A stretch of 64,000 nucleotides of DNA from Pseudomonas akapageensis (GTDB taxonomy: Bacteria; Pseudomonadota; Gammaproteobacteria; Pseudomonadales; Pseudomonadaceae): assembly GCF_011355085.1 (NCBI RefSeq), contig NZ_VXCP01000026.1, positions 37,097 to 101,096 of the forward strand, given 5' to 3'. Under the pieces are notes generated by a model that saw nothing but the letters and a program-made list of their open reading frames with translations, ran no database searches and was not told the origin of the DNA. How positions within the stretch are numbered: position 1 is the stretch's first letter; the number at the start of each line of letters is the position of its first letter. Below are positions 18,852 through 28,558 of this stretch, piece after piece. The position numbers and the translations under genes are program-made.

Positions 18852-19475
18852 ATGCGCCTTATCCGCATGTTGTTGGTCTCTGCACTGGCTTTCTCCGCTA
18901 TCCCGGCCCATGCCGATGACAAGGACGTGGCACGTCTGACCCAGTTGCTGGAAAAGTCCCAGACACTGTCCGCGCGCTTCTCCCAGTTGACCCTCGACGG
19001 AAGCGGTACCCAGTTGCAGGAAACCGCCGGTGATATGTCGGTGCAGCGCCCGGGGCTGTTCTATTGGCACACCGATGCACCGCAAGAGCAATTGATGGTG
19101 TCCGATGGCAAGAAAGTCTCGTTGTGGGACCCGGACCTGGAGCAGGTCACCATCAAGACCCTCGATCAGCGCCTGAACCAGACGCCGGCCTTGTTGCTGT
19201 CCGGCGACGTGTCGAAGATCAGCCAGAGCTTCGATATTTCTGCCAAGGAATCCGGCGGCGTGATCGACTTTACGCTCAAGCCGAAAACCAAGGACACACT
19301 GTTCGACTCCCTGCGTCTGTCGTTTCGTAATGGGGTGATTAATGACATGCAACTGATCGACAGCGTCGGCCAGCGCACCAACATCCTGTTCACGGGCGTA
19401 AAAGCCAATGAGCCGATCGCCGCCAGCAAATTCAAGTTCGTTATCCCGAAAGGCGCGGACGTGATCCAGGAGTAA
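18852..19475 (+). CDS. lolA: Outer-membrane lipoprotein carrier LolA
   Basis: A 207-residue periplasmic chaperone that receives lipoproteins from LolCDE and delivers them to LolB at the outer membrane. A signal peptide (MRLIRMLLVSALAFSAIPAHA) is probably cut before DDKD. The mature part shows the LolA pattern SARFSQLTLDGSGTQLQETAGDM, RPGLFYWHTDAP and a closing FVIPKGADVI. TGAGGA precedes the chosen ATG by a few bases. rarA starts 29 bases downstream, an arrangement conserved in pseudomonads and enterics. Confidence 0.96.
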   Translation: MRLIRMLLVSALAFSAIPAHADDKDVARLTQLLEKSQTLSARFSQLTLDGSGTQLQETAGDMSVQRPGLFYWHTDAPQEQLMVSDGKKVSLWDPDLEQVTIKTLDQRLNQTPALLLSGDVSKISQSFDISAKESGGVIDFTLKPKTKDTLFDSLRLSFRNGVINDMQLIDSVGQRTNILFTGVKANEPIAASKFKFVIPKGADVIQE

Positions 19476-19504
19476 ATCCTGGAAGAAGAGGTTAACTCCA
19501 GCCC

Positions 19505-20830
19505 ATGGACCTGTTTCGAAGTGATCCGATCGCCCAGCCCCTGGCCGCGCGCCTGCGCCCGGCCAACCTGGACGAATACGTAGGCCAGGAGCATCTGCTG
19601 GCACGCGGCAAGCCCCTGCGTGAAGCGCTGGAGCAGGGCGCCCTGCATTCGATGATCTTCTGGGGGCCGCCCGGGGTCGGCAAGACCACCCTGGCGCGGT
19701 TGTTGGCCAAAGTCTCCGATGCGCACTTCGAAACAGTCTCGGCGGTGCTGGCCGGGGTCAAGGAAATTCGCCAGGCGGTCGAGATCGCCAAGCAGCAGGC
19801 CGGCCAGTACGGGCGCCGGACCATTCTGTTCGTCGATGAAGTCCACCGTTTCAACAAGTCCCAGCAGGATGCCTTTCTGCCCTATGTGGAAGACGGCACC
19901 CTGATCTTCATCGGTGCGACTACCGAGAACCCCTCGTTCGAACTCAACAACGCGTTACTGTCGCGAGCGCGGGTGTACGTGCTCAAGAGCCTCGACGAAG
20001 CGGCCCTGCACAAGCTGGTGCAACGGGCGCTGAGCGAAGATCGCGGCCTGGGCAAGCGCCAGCTGAGCCTGGGCGACGAAGGCTTCAAGATGCTTCTGGC
20101 TGCGGCCGATGGCGATGGCCGGCGCCTGCTCAATCTGCTGGAAAACGCTTCGGACCTGGCCGAAGACGGCACGGAAATCGGCGTCGAGTTGCTGCAGAGC
20201 CTGCTCGGCGACACCCGTCGCCGTTTCGACAAGGGCGGCGAGGCCTTCTACGATCAGATCTCGGCGCTGCACAAATCCGTACGAGGCTCCAACCCTGATG
20301 GCGCACTGTACTGGTTCGCGCGCATGCTCGACGGTGGCTGCGATCCGCTGTACATCGCCCGCCGGGTGGTGCGCATGGCCAGCGAAGACATCGGCAATGC
20401 CGATCCGCGCGCCCTGAGCCTGTGCCTGGCCGCCTGGGATGTGCAGGAACGCCTGGGCAGCCCGGAAGGCGAGCTGGCCGTTTCCCAGGCCATCGTTTAT
20501 CTGGCCTGTGCGCCGAAGAGCAACGCGGTGTACATGGGCTTCAAGGCCGCCATGCGCGATGCGGCCGAACACGGTTCGCTGGAAGTGCCCTTGCACCTGC
20601 GCAACGCACCGACCAAGCTGATGAAGCAGCTGGGTTACGGCGAAGAATACCGTTATGCCCATGATGAGCCGGATGCCTATGCTGCCGGCGAAGACTATTT
20701 TCCAGATCAGCTCGAGCCACGGCAGTATTACCAGCCAGTGCCACGGGGCCTGGAGTTGAAGATCGGCGAGAAGCTCAGGCACCTGGCCGATTTGGACCGC
20801 AATAGCCCCCGGCAGCGGAGAAAATCTTGA
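19505..20830 (+). CDS. rarA: Replication-associated recombination protein A (AAA ATPase)
   Basis: A 441-residue clamp-loader-like AAA+ ATPase (MgsA/RarA, relative of eukaryotic WRNIP1) that acts at stalled replication forks. It opens with an RLRPANLDEYVGQEH box, then Walker A GPPGVGKTT from residue 54, and Walker B LFVDEVHRFNKSQQDAFLP. The C-terminal half carries the tetramerisation region (GALYWFARMLDGGCDPLYIARR). Its stop overlaps the start of crcB by four bases, implying translational coupling. Confidence 0.95.
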   Translation: MDLFRSDPIAQPLAARLRPANLDEYVGQEHLLARGKPLREALEQGALHSMIFWGPPGVGKTTLARLLAKVSDAHFETVSAVLAGVKEIRQAVEIAKQQAGQYGRRTILFVDEVHRFNKSQQDAFLPYVEDGTLIFIGATTENPSFELNNALLSRARVYVLKSLDEAALHKLVQRALSEDRGLGKRQLSLGDEGFKMLLAAADGDGRRLLNLLENASDLAEDGTEIGVELLQSLLGDTRRRFDKGGEAFYDQISALHKSVRGSNPDGALYWFARMLDGGCDPLYIARRVVRMASEDIGNADPRALSLCLAAWDVQERLGSPEGELAVSQAIVYLACAPKSNAVYMGFKAAMRDAAEHGSLEVPLHLRNAPTKLMKQLGYGEEYRYAHDEPDAYAAGEDYFPDQLEPRQYYQPVPRGLELKIGEKLRHLADLDRNSPRQRRKS

Positions 20831-21201
20831 TACGGATTGTCATCGCCCTCTGCGTTGGAGGTGTTTCGGGCACGCTGCTACGCTTTGCCACGACCAATTG
20901 GGTCGCGTCGAACTGGCCACGGCACTTCTATGTCGGTACGCTGGCCGTTAATATTGTCGGCTGCCTCTTGATTGGCCTTCTTTACGGTCTTTTCCTGCTT
21001 CGTCCGGAAGTGCCCGTCGAGGTCCGTGCGGGCCTGATCGCGGGTTTTCTCGGCGGCTTGACCACTTTTTCATCCTTTTCACTGGATACGGTGCGCCTGC
21101 TTGAAAGCGGGCAAGTGCCTCTGGCACTCGGCTACACGGCCGTCAGCGTATTCGGCGGGCTGCTCGCGACCTGGGCCGGCCTGTCCCTGACCAAACTTTG
21201 A
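20827..21201 (+). CDS. crcB: Fluoride ion channel CrcB (Fluc)
   Basis: A 124-residue inner-membrane fluoride exporter that works as a dual-topology dimer. Four hydrophobic helices are visible, with the family motifs GGVSGTLLRFA, GTLAVNIVGCLLIG and GFLGGLTTFSSFSLD. The start is TTG and overlaps the rarA stop codon. No fluoride riboswitch is visible because there is no leader; expression must come from upstream. serS follows after 16 bases. Confidence 0.95.
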   Translation: MIRIVIALCVGGVSGTLLRFATTNWVASNWPRHFYVGTLAVNIVGCLLIGLLYGLFLLRPEVPVEVRAGLIAGFLGGLTTFSSFSLDTVRLLESGQVPLALGYTAVSVFGGLLATWAGLSLTKL

Positions 21202-21217
21202 CAAACGAGAGACCGAC

Positions 21218-22498
21218 ATGCTCGATTCCAAACTGTTGCGTAGCCAGCTCCAGGACGTAGCGGACCGCCTTGCATCCCGTGGCTTCAGCCTGGATGTGGC
21301 GCGCATCGAAGCGCTGGAGAACCGTCGCAAGGACGTTCAGACCCGCACCGAACAGCTGCAGGCCGAACGCAACGCACGCTCCAAGTCCATCGGCCAGGCC
21401 AAGCAGCGCGGTGAAGACATCGCCCCGTTGATGGCGGACGTCGATCGCATGGCGGCCGAACTGAACACCGGCAAGGTCGAGCTGGACGCGATCCAGGCCG
21501 AGCTGGATTCGATCCTGCTGGGCATCCCCAACCTGCCGCACGAGTCGGTTCCGGTGGGTGAAGACGAAGAGGCCAACGTGGAAGTGCGCCGTTGGGGCAC
21601 GCCGACCACCTTCGACTTCCCGATCCAGGACCACGTCGCCCTGGGCGAGAAGTTCGGCTGGTTGGATTTCGAGACCGCGGCCAAGCTGTCCGGCGCCCGT
21701 TTCGCCTTGCTGCGCGGTCCGATTGCCCGTCTGCACCGCGCCCTGGCTCAGTTCATGATCAACCTGCACGTCAGCGAGCATGGTTACGAAGAGGCCTATA
21801 CCCCGTACCTGGTCCAGGCGCCGGCGCTGCAAGGCACTGGCCAGTTGCCGAAATTCGAGGAAGACCTGTTCAAGATCAGCCGCGACGGCGAAGCCGACCT
21901 GTACCTGATCCCGACCGCCGAAGTGTCGCTGACCAACATTGTTGCCGGCGAGATCCTCGACCCGAAACAGCTGCCACTCAAGCTGGTCGCGCACACGCCG
22001 TGCTTCCGCAGCGAAGCCGGCGCCTCGGGCCGCGATACCCGCGGCATGATTCGTCAGCACCAGTTCGACAAGGTCGAGATGGTCCAGATCGTCGAACCGG
22101 GCAAATCCATGGAAGCCCTGGAAAGCCTGACCGCCAACGCCGAGCGAGTACTGCAGGCGCTGGAACTGCCATACCGCGTCCTGGCCCTGTGCACCGGCGA
22201 CATGGGCTTCAGTGCGGTCAAGACCTACGACCTGGAAGTCTGGGTGCCAAGCCAGGACAAATACCGCGAGATCTCCTCGTGCTCCAACACCGGCGACTTC
22301 CAGGCTCGCCGCATGCAGGCGCGCTGGCGCAACCCGGAAACCGGCAAGCCAGAGCTGGTCCACACCCTCAATGGTTCTGGCCTGGCAGTTGGTCGTACCC
22401 TGGTTGCGGTGCTGGAGAACTACCAGCAGGCCGACGGCTCGATCCGCATTCCTGAAGTGCTCAAGCCTTACATGGGCGGCCTCGAGGTCATCGGTTAA
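21218..22498 (+). CDS. serS: Seryl-tRNA synthetase
   Basis: A 426-residue class II aminoacyl-tRNA synthetase that charges tRNA-Ser and tRNA-Sec-type acceptors with serine. The long N-terminal coiled-coil arm spans about residues 25-100. Class II motif 2 (HTPCFRSEAGASGRDTRGMIR) and motif 3 (LNGSGLAVGRTLVAVLEN) are clear, and FQARRMQARWR lies between. GAGAG stands shortly before the ATG. The stop codon shares one base with the start of cysG. Confidence 0.98.
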   Translation: MLDSKLLRSQLQDVADRLASRGFSLDVARIEALENRRKDVQTRTEQLQAERNARSKSIGQAKQRGEDIAPLMADVDRMAAELNTGKVELDAIQAELDSILLGIPNLPHESVPVGEDEEANVEVRRWGTPTTFDFPIQDHVALGEKFGWLDFETAAKLSGARFALLRGPIARLHRALAQFMINLHVSEHGYEEAYTPYLVQAPALQGTGQLPKFEEDLFKISRDGEADLYLIPTAEVSLTNIVAGEILDPKQLPLKLVAHTPCFRSEAGASGRDTRGMIRQHQFDKVEMVQIVEPGKSMEALESLTANAERVLQALELPYRVLALCTGDMGFSAVKTYDLEVWVPSQDKYREISSCSNTGDFQARRMQARWRNPETGKPELVHTLNGSGLAVGRTLVAVLENYQQADGSIRIPEVLKPYMGGLEVIG

Positions 22499-23892
22499 TG
22501 GAGTTCCTGCCGCTGTTTCACAACCTGCGGGGCAGCCGCGTGCTGGTCGTGGGAGGCGGCGAGATTGCCTTGCGCAAATCTCGCCTGCTGGCCGACGCCG
22601 GTGCCGTACTGCGCGTGGTTGCGCCAGAGATCGAAGCGCAGCTTGAAAAGCTTGCAGGAAGCAGCGGCGGGGATGCCATTGTCCGCGGTTATCAGGAGGC
22701 CGACCTCGACGGTTGCCAGCTGATCATTGCCGCCACCGATGACCAGGCGCTCAACGCCCGGGTCTCGGCCGATGCCCGGCGTCGTTGCGTACCGGTCAAC
22801 GTGGTCGATGCGCCGGCGCTGTGCAGTGTGATCTTCCCGGCCATTGTCGACCGCTCGCCCCTGGTGGTGGCGGTCTCCAGCGGCGGGGACGCGCCGGTGC
22901 TGGCGCGCCTGATCCGGGCCAAGCTGGAAACCTGGATTCCTTCGGCCTATGGCGAGCTGGCCGGCCTGGCCGCACGCTTTCGTCGTCAGGTGAAAAGCCT
23001 GTATCCGGACGTGACCCAGCGTCGGGCATTCTGGGAAGAAGTGTTCCAGGGCCCCATCGCCGACCGTCAACTGGCCGGGCGTGGTGAAGAAGCCGAGCGT
23101 TTGCTGGTCGATAAGATCAACGGCGCGCCACCCCATGCGCCCGGTGAGGTTTACCTGGTCGGCGCCGGTCCTGGCGATCCCGATCTGCTGACCTTCCGCG
23201 CCCTGCGCTTGATGCAGCAGGCCGATGTCGTGCTCTACGACCGTCTGGTGGCGCCGGCGATTCTCGAGTTGTGCCGTCGCGATGCCGAGCGTGTCTATGT
23301 CGGCAAGCGCCGCGCCGACCATGCCTTGCCTCAGGATCAGATCAACCAGCAATTGGTGGAACTGGCCAAGCAGGGCAAGCGCGTGCTGCGGCTCAAGGGT
23401 GGCGACCCGTTCATCTTCGGCCGTGGTGGCGAGGAGATCGAAGAGCTGGCGGCCCAGGGCATTCCGTTCCAGGTGGTGCCGGGTATCACGGCGGCCAGCG
23501 GCTGCGCGGCTTATGCCGGGATTCCTCTGACCCACCGCGACTACGCCCAATCGGTGCGTTTCGTCACCGGCCACCTCAAGGACGGTACCAGCGATCTGCC
23601 CTGGAGCGACCTGGTGGCGCCGGCCCAGACCCTGGTGTTCTACATGGGGCTGATTGGTCTGCCGATCATCTGCGAACAGTTGATCAGGCACGGTCGTGCT
23701 GCCGACACACCAGCGGCGTTGATCCAGCAGGGCACCACGGTCAACCAGCGCGTCTTTACCGGCACCCTGGCTGACCTGCCCAAGCTTGTGGCCGAGCATG
23801 AAGTGCATGCCCCGACCCTGGTGATCGTCGGCGAAGTGGTGCAACTTCGCGAGAAGCTGGCCTGGTTCGAAGGCGCTCAGCAGAGCGTCTGA
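22498..23892 (+). CDS. cysG: Siroheme synthase CysG (trifunctional)
   Basis: A 464-residue enzyme that converts uroporphyrinogen III to siroheme. The N-terminal module (about 1-200; NAD-binding VVGGGEIALRKSRLL) acts as precorrin-2 dehydrogenase and ferrochelatase; the C-terminal module from residue ~217 (VYLVGAGPGDPDLLTFRA, LKGGDPFIFGRGGEE) is the SAM-dependent uroporphyrinogen methyltransferase. It starts on the last base of the serS stop codon. The product serves CysI, encoded at 45.7-47.4 kb in this window. Precorrin-2 made here is also an entry to cobalamin. Confidence 0.97.
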   Translation: MEFLPLFHNLRGSRVLVVGGGEIALRKSRLLADAGAVLRVVAPEIEAQLEKLAGSSGGDAIVRGYQEADLDGCQLIIAATDDQALNARVSADARRRCVPVNVVDAPALCSVIFPAIVDRSPLVVAVSSGGDAPVLARLIRAKLETWIPSAYGELAGLAARFRRQVKSLYPDVTQRRAFWEEVFQGPIADRQLAGRGEEAERLLVDKINGAPPHAPGEVYLVGAGPGDPDLLTFRALRLMQQADVVLYDRLVAPAILELCRRDAERVYVGKRRADHALPQDQINQQLVELAKQGKRVLRLKGGDPFIFGRGGEEIEELAAQGIPFQVVPGITAASGCAAYAGIPLTHRDYAQSVRFVTGHLKDGTSDLPWSDLVAPAQTLVFYMGLIGLPIICEQLIRHGRAADTPAALIQQGTTVNQRVFTGTLADLPKLVAEHEVHAPTLVIVGEVVQLREKLAWFEGAQQSV

Positions 23893-23894
23893 AA

Positions 23895-23930
23895 AAAGGT
23901 TCGGTGCAGCCTTGCGGGCTGCACCTGTCT
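23895..23930. terminator. Stem-loop between cysG and the 82-residue gene
   Basis: The stem GTGCAGCC-ttgc-GGGCTGCAC lies between converging genes. The T-run reads on the minus strand (from AAAAAAGG on the plus strand), so it is the stronger terminator for the minus-strand gene. Confidence 0.65.
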
Positions 23931-23945
23931 TTCAGGCCCTGTCTT

Positions 23946-24194
23946 TCAGAACAGGGCTTTTCCCTTGTCCAATTGCTGATCGACCAACCATTTGCCATGG
24001 GCGATGGAGGCGTGTACGGCCTTGTCTCGCTCGGACAGGAAGGCCATTTTTATCGGCAGCGGCAAGCGCCGGCTGGTGTGGCCTTCTGGATCGGTGATCA
24101 GGCAACCGCCGGCCCAGGGTGTCGGAATGCCGGGGTGTTCTTCGACGTAAGGCGTGATGGTGTAGTTGCGATGGACACAGTGAAGGGTGTTCAT
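23946..24194 (-). CDS. Conserved hypothetical 82-residue Pseudomonas protein
   Basis: A small soluble protein beginning MNTLHCVHRNYTITPYVEEH with a basic/aromatic composition and no membrane segment or known motif. GAGGT stands eight bases before the chosen ATG, and an upstream 36-residue extension has no ribosome site. I recall similar short proteins from other pseudomonads (annotated as a DUF), but no function. It is a single-gene unit with its own terminator, divergent from the cytochrome c gene. Confidence 0.65.
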   Translation of the reverse strand: MNTLHCVHRNYTITPYVEEHPGIPTPWAGGCLITDPEGHTSRRLPLPIKMAFLSERDKAVHASIAHGKWLVDQQLDKGKALF

Positions 24195-24442
24195 GGGATC
24201 AACCTCGCTGTTGTTCAGGGCAGTCAGTGGCCCTGGGGAGTTCCTCTGAAGATCGTCCTGTGGACCGATGGTTCCATGAATATGCCCGTTGTAACACAGC
24301 ATGGCGAAACCGAGGCTCGGGCCGACGAAATGCCGTTGGGGAGGCTTGGCAGTTTTGCCAATAAAACTGGCAGGCAGGAAAAGACGTTACACGCAATATG
24401 TGGCAAGAATCTGAACGTCAGTAAACTTTGGGTAGTACGTTC

Positions 24443-24853
24443 ATGTTCAGCAATAATAAAAAGCGCAATCGCACACTCTTCCTGGCCAGCTTCAGCGCCT
24501 TCGCCCTGTTCAACGGCGCGCTGGCCATGGCCGCCGATTGCGCGCCTGCCCAGGTGGAAAAGGGCAGCCAGGTGTTCGCTGGCGAATGCTCGGTCTGCCA
24601 CTCCACGAAAGAGGGCGAGACCGTCATGGGCCCGAGCCTGCACGGCGTGGTGGGGCGTACCTCAGGCTCGCTGGCAGGTTTCAGCTACTCCCAGGCCATG
24701 AAGACCAAGGCGGTGAAGTGGGAGGCCGAGACGATCGATCAGTTCATCGGTCAGCCCCAGAGCTACGTGCCAGGCACCTATATGCCGTACATGGGGCTGG
24801 CCAGTGCGCCGGATCGTGAGGCGGTGGGGTGCTTCCTCGCCAAGCAAGGCTGA
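24443..24853 (+). CDS. Class I c-type cytochrome, periplasmic
   Basis: A 136-residue exported cytochrome. A signal peptide with a hydrophobic core (FLASFSAFALFNGALAMA) ends near AADCAP. One haem-binding CSVCH follows, and YMPYMG supplies the distal Met ligand; the fold (GPSLHGVVGRTSG) is that of the cytochrome c2/c550 group. The ATG gives MFSNNKKRNRTLF. It is a single gene, so its redox partners cannot be inferred from its neighbours. Confidence 0.85.
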   Translation: MFSNNKKRNRTLFLASFSAFALFNGALAMAADCAPAQVEKGSQVFAGECSVCHSTKEGETVMGPSLHGVVGRTSGSLAGFSYSQAMKTKAVKWEAETIDQFIGQPQSYVPGTYMPYMGLASAPDREAVGCFLAKQG

Positions 24854-24869
24854 TCGAGGCGGCAAGTTT

Positions 24870-24979
24870 GCGGCCGCTTCGCGCCCGAGCGCAGCCTGCG
24901 GCAGCGGCTACAACGACCGCGTCAGGCCGAACACTTGTAGCCGCTGCCGCCAGGCTGCGCTCGGGCGCGCAGCGGCCGC
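24870..24979. repeat. Large imperfect palindrome, GCAGCGGCTAC type REP pair
   Basis: Two ~42-base inverted arms (GCGGCCGC...GCCCGAGCGCAGCCTG...GCAGCGGCTAC and its complement) surround a short centre. This is the REPIN-like arrangement frequent in intergenic Pseudomonas DNA, here between converging cytochrome c and porin genes. It differs in sequence from the GTTCCCACGC family elsewhere in the window. Confidence 0.8.
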
Positions 24980-24983
24980 AATG

Positions 24984-26258
24984 TCACCAAAGCCTGATCA
25001 TGTAACTCAACATCACCCGATCCTCGCTCGAATCGCGCTGATAATTGCTTTTGACTTGCGCATTGCGCCAGCGCAGAGATACGTCCTTGAACCGGCCGCT
25101 CTGCACCGTGTAGCCCAGGTCGATATCACGCTCCCACTCGCGGCCCTCACCGGCAAATCCTTTGATCTGCGCCTGATCCCCCTTGGCATAGCGTGTCGAA
25201 AACAACAGCCCCGGTACACCGAGGCTGGCGAAGTCGTACGCATAACGCGCATGCCAGGCGCGCTCTCGGGTCTGGGAGAAGTTGTTCAACTGATATTCGG
25301 TGAACAGGTAGCTGGAGGTCCCGTCGACGTAGGTAAAGGCGGTATCACCAGACTGTTTCTGATAGCCCCCACCCAGCGAATGACCCTGCCAGTTGTACGT
25401 CAGCCGGGTACTGAGTGCCTGGTTATTGACCTCGCCGGCCAGCCCCGAGCCATTTTTACCGGCGTCGAAATAGCGGACTTCACTCTTCAGTGAACCAGGG
25501 CCCAGTTTCAGGCCATGCTTGAGGCCGATGAAGCTCTGCTCGTAGATGTCCTGCAATTGCGCGTAGTGGTAGCTGCCAATCAGATCCGGGGTGATCTGGT
25601 AGTCAGCGCCGGCAAAACGGAACTCGTCACTCCTGGCGGCGCTTTTGTAGCTGCGATTCTGGCCGGTAAGGCCAAGCTTTTCATAGTTGGTCGAATCTCG
25701 CTGCTTGACCCGATCGATTTCACCCAGGCGCAGGTTCAAGCCCTCGATGTCGTTGGACGTGATCTGGGCGCCCTCGAAGGTCTGGGGGAACAGCCGGCTG
25801 GTGTTGGGTTGCAGCACCGGCAGGTCTGGCAGCAGTTGACCTGCTCGCAGCTCGCTCCTGGCAAGGCGTGCCTTGGCGGTCAGGCCCAGCTTGGCGTAGT
25901 CGTCATGGGCGCGTCTGGCATAACCGGGCTTGCCCGGGCCGGCCTTGGCCTCGCGTGACAACAGGCCTGTGCCGGAGCGTTCGGGGCTGGAGTCGAGCTT
26001 CAGCCCGAGCATGCCGACTGCATCCAGGCCGAATCCGACCGTGCCCTCCGTAAAACCCGATTGCAGATTCAGTAGAAAGCCCTGGGCCCACTCTTCACGT
26101 CTGGATTGACCGGTGTTTTCGCGGTAGTCGCGATTGAAGTAGTAGTTCTTCGATTCCAGTGTGGCCTTGCTGTCACTGATCAAGTCAGCCTGGGCCAGTA
26201 TTGGCAGCAAGCCCGTGCCTCCGATAAGACCGAGGTTGCGGGCGAGAGTGTGCTTCAT
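24984..26258 (-). CDS. OprD-family outer-membrane porin
   Basis: A 424-residue exported beta-barrel. A signal peptide (MKHTLARNLGLIGGTGLLPILAQA) precedes DLISDSKATLESKNYYFNRDYR, the hallmark start of mature OprD/Occ porins. EEWAQGFLLNLQSGFTEGTVGFGLDAVGML and GGYQKQSGDTAF also fit, and the protein ends with an aromatic residue (RLW) as expected for barrel insertion. The substrate class (basic amino acids, aromatic acids or sugars) cannot be told. The ATG follows GGAG by eight bases; a 26-residue upstream extension is rejected. Confidence 0.93.
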   Translation of the reverse strand: MKHTLARNLGLIGGTGLLPILAQADLISDSKATLESKNYYFNRDYRENTGQSRREEWAQGFLLNLQSGFTEGTVGFGLDAVGMLGLKLDSSPERSGTGLLSREAKAGPGKPGYARRAHDDYAKLGLTAKARLARSELRAGQLLPDLPVLQPNTSRLFPQTFEGAQITSNDIEGLNLRLGEIDRVKQRDSTNYEKLGLTGQNRSYKSAARSDEFRFAGADYQITPDLIGSYHYAQLQDIYEQSFIGLKHGLKLGPGSLKSEVRYFDAGKNGSGLAGEVNNQALSTRLTYNWQGHSLGGGYQKQSGDTAFTYVDGTSSYLFTEYQLNNFSQTRERAWHARYAYDFASLGVPGLLFSTRYAKGDQAQIKGFAGEGREWERDIDLGYTVQSGRFKDVSLRWRNAQVKSNYQRDSSEDRVMLSYMIRLW

Positions 26259-26464
26259 GATGCGCTCCATCAGGTAACCATGTTGTTCTTGGGGTTGTTG
26301 TTGGGCATGGTTTTGCCGTGGAGGCATTCTGGGCACTCGGGAGGTGCCCGGGATGTAGCTGGCTTCCGGTTCGAGCGTCAGACCCGTCCGGCTTTATCGG
26401 CAAGGCCGGAAAGCGCTGCATTCGCGCGCTTCCGGCGGACATTAGAGGTGATCGTTGCTGCGCG

Positions 26465-26920
26465 TCAGGTGCTTGGCAGCAGCGAAGAGTGGTGGCTGCT
26501 GATGAGCCATTTCGCCCCATCCCAGCGATAGGTGAAGGAGTAGCGGGCTTTCACCTCTTCGCCAGTGGTATCGAAACGAAAGGTATAGAGCCCCGCATGC
26601 ACGGCGCTGTTGCAACCCACCTGAACGTAGCTGCTGTCGAGGCTGCCCACTGGCCGTTTCTTGAGAAAGTGCTGGAAATAATCGACTTTTTCCTCGCGTG
26701 TCAGGCGGGGTGTTTTCGACACGGTCGGCAGCAGCAAGGAATCGGTTGCATAGAGGGCTGCCACTTGCTCGGCATTGCCGCTTTTCAGTGTCTCGTTCCA
26801 GCGCTCGAAGAGTGCCACAACCTGTTGTTGGCTGACTGGCTGGCACTGCATCGCCTCGGCCTGGGCCGTACTGATGCCGAGCGCGGCTAAAGCAGACAAA
26901 AGAGCAGAAGTCCGTTTCAT
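26465..26920 (-). CDS. Exported NTF2-like (SgcJ/EcaC or CaMKII-association type) protein
   Basis: A 151-residue protein with a signal peptide (MKRTSALLSALAALGISTAQA). The mature part has the cone-like NTF2 pattern: QQVVALFERWNETLKSGNAEQVAALYATD, then HFLKKRPVG, and a terminal beta sheet (YSFTYRWDGAKWLISSHHSS). Family members include small periplasmic proteins annotated SgcJ/EcaC; the activity is unknown. AAGGAA precedes the ATG. It is transcribed in the same direction as the porin but is separated from it by about 200 bases. Confidence 0.75.
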   Translation of the reverse strand: MKRTSALLSALAALGISTAQAEAMQCQPVSQQQVVALFERWNETLKSGNAEQVAALYATDSLLLPTVSKTPRLTREEKVDYFQHFLKKRPVGSLDSSYVQVGCNSAVHAGLYTFRFDTTGEEVKARYSFTYRWDGAKWLISSHHSSLLPST

Positions 26921-27134
26921 GACGCTTCCTTGGGAAGAGGGAGGGTGTGGCCGGTAAAAGCGTGCGGCCAGATTCGAAACGGGCACAGTCTAGCGGCCGG
27001 CACATTCCGGGAAGAAGTGGGCTGGCTCGATTATTGAGTAACAGGATGTTTTTATTGCGGGATCAAGCGACCGCAGTCCTCCCGTAAGGGACGACCGCGC
27101 GCCAGTAGAGCGAAGTGTGCTGTGCCTGCAGCTA

Positions 27135-27290
27135 TCAGGCTTCCTGAAGGCGAGCCTGCCGCAGCAGCTGCTGAAGTTGCACAACCTGTTGCTTGAGCGC
27201 GTCGCGCTCGTCCTTCAACTGACGCAGTTCATCACGACGCACAGAGACGTAAAGGGTTTGGGGAGGACTTGCTGGCAGAACCGTACCCAT
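27135..27290 (-). CDS. 51-residue predicted coiled-coil protein
   Basis: A very short protein: MGTVLPASPPQTLYVSVRRD followed by a heptad-like helix rich in Q, L and R (DELRQLKDERDALKQQV, QLQQLLRQARLQEA). GAGGTG stands four to five bases before the ATG. Similar 50-residue proteins occur in other pseudomonads (recalled, function unknown). The coiled coil suggests oligomerisation. A longer in-frame reading upstream lacks family character. Confidence 0.7.
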   Translation of the reverse strand: MGTVLPASPPQTLYVSVRRDELRQLKDERDALKQQVVQLQQLLRQARLQEA

Positions 27291-27584
27291 TGCACACCTC
27301 GCAAATGGCTTGTTACACACGAGATCGCAGACGCTGGCAACGAGAGTGTGCCCAGGCTCGAATCTCAATCGGGGGCAAGTTTGAATTCTTTTTGGCTGCA
27401 ATGGAACTTTTTTATTTTTGGTGGTCGGGGTGGATTTTTTTCGAATTGTTGCTTCGTCGAGGCAGCCAGGAAGTGGCGGCATTTCCCCCAGGAAACCCCA
27501 TCTCACCACACTGGACTAACCTTGTGTATCCAGGGCATGCCTTGCACAAGGCATTTTCAATCCAACCGACTGGAGCATCGGCAC
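27291..27584. other. Intergenic region upstream of gnd-zwf
   Basis: A 294-base gap with a T-rich stretch near 27380-27440 and an inverted repeat CCTTGTG...CACAAGG at 27530-27551, close to the gnd start. It presumably carries the gnd promoter; no gene is seen. Confidence 0.45.
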
Positions 27585-28558
27585 ATGCAACTAGGTATCG
27601 TAGGACTGGGCCGCATGGGCGGCAACATTGCACGGCGACTGATGCTGCGCGGGCACGAGACAGTGGTGTTCGACCGCACGCAGTCGTCGGTCACCGGGCT
27701 GGAAACGGAGGGGGCCAAGGGTGCAAAAGACCTGGCTGACCTGGTCAGGAAAATGGCCAAGCCACGTGCGGTATGGGTGATGTTGCCCGCCGGTGCGCCG
27801 ACCGAGGAAACCATCGAGCAACTCAGCACCTTGCTCGAGCCGGACGATGTCATCATCGATGGCGGCAACACCTTCTACAAAGATGATATTCGCCGGGCAG
27901 CGGCCCTGGCCAAAAAGCAGCTGCACTATGTCGATGTCGGAACGTCCGGCGGAGTCTGGGGCCTGGAACGCGGCTATTGCATGATGATCGGCGGCGAGAC
28001 GTCCATTCTCGAGCGCCTCGATCCACTGTTCGATGCCCTGGCACCGGGTGTCGGCGAAATTCCCCGCACACGCGGGCGCAGCGGGCCGAATGAACGTGCC
28101 GAGCGCGGCTATATCCATGCAGGCCCCGCGGGTGCCGGTCACTTCGTCAAGATGATTCACAACGGTATCGAGTACGGTCTGATGCAGGCCTATGCCGAAG
28201 GCTTCGACATCCTCAAGACCAAGTCCTCTCCCAGCTTGCCGCAGGACCAGCGCTTCGACCTGAATCTGGCCGAGATCGCCGAAGTCTGGCGCCGTGGCAG
28301 CGTGGTGTCGTCCTGGCTGCTGGACCTGACCGCTGATGCGTTGGTCGCCGACCCGCAACTGGCGGCCTACAGTGGATCGGTGTCCGACAGCGGGGAGGGG
28401 CGCTGGACCATCGATGCGGCGGTGGAGCAGGCGGTGCCGGTGCCAGTGCTGGCCGGTGCGCTGTTCGCACGCTTTCGTTCGCGCCAGGAGAGCACCTATG
28501 GCGACAAACTGCTTTCGGCCATGCGCTTCGGCTTCGGTGGCCATATCGAGACGCCTAA

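Noticed and set aside
24870..24979. Insertion sequence terminal repeats
   Set aside because: The arms face each other with no transposase gene between and match the REPIN layout.
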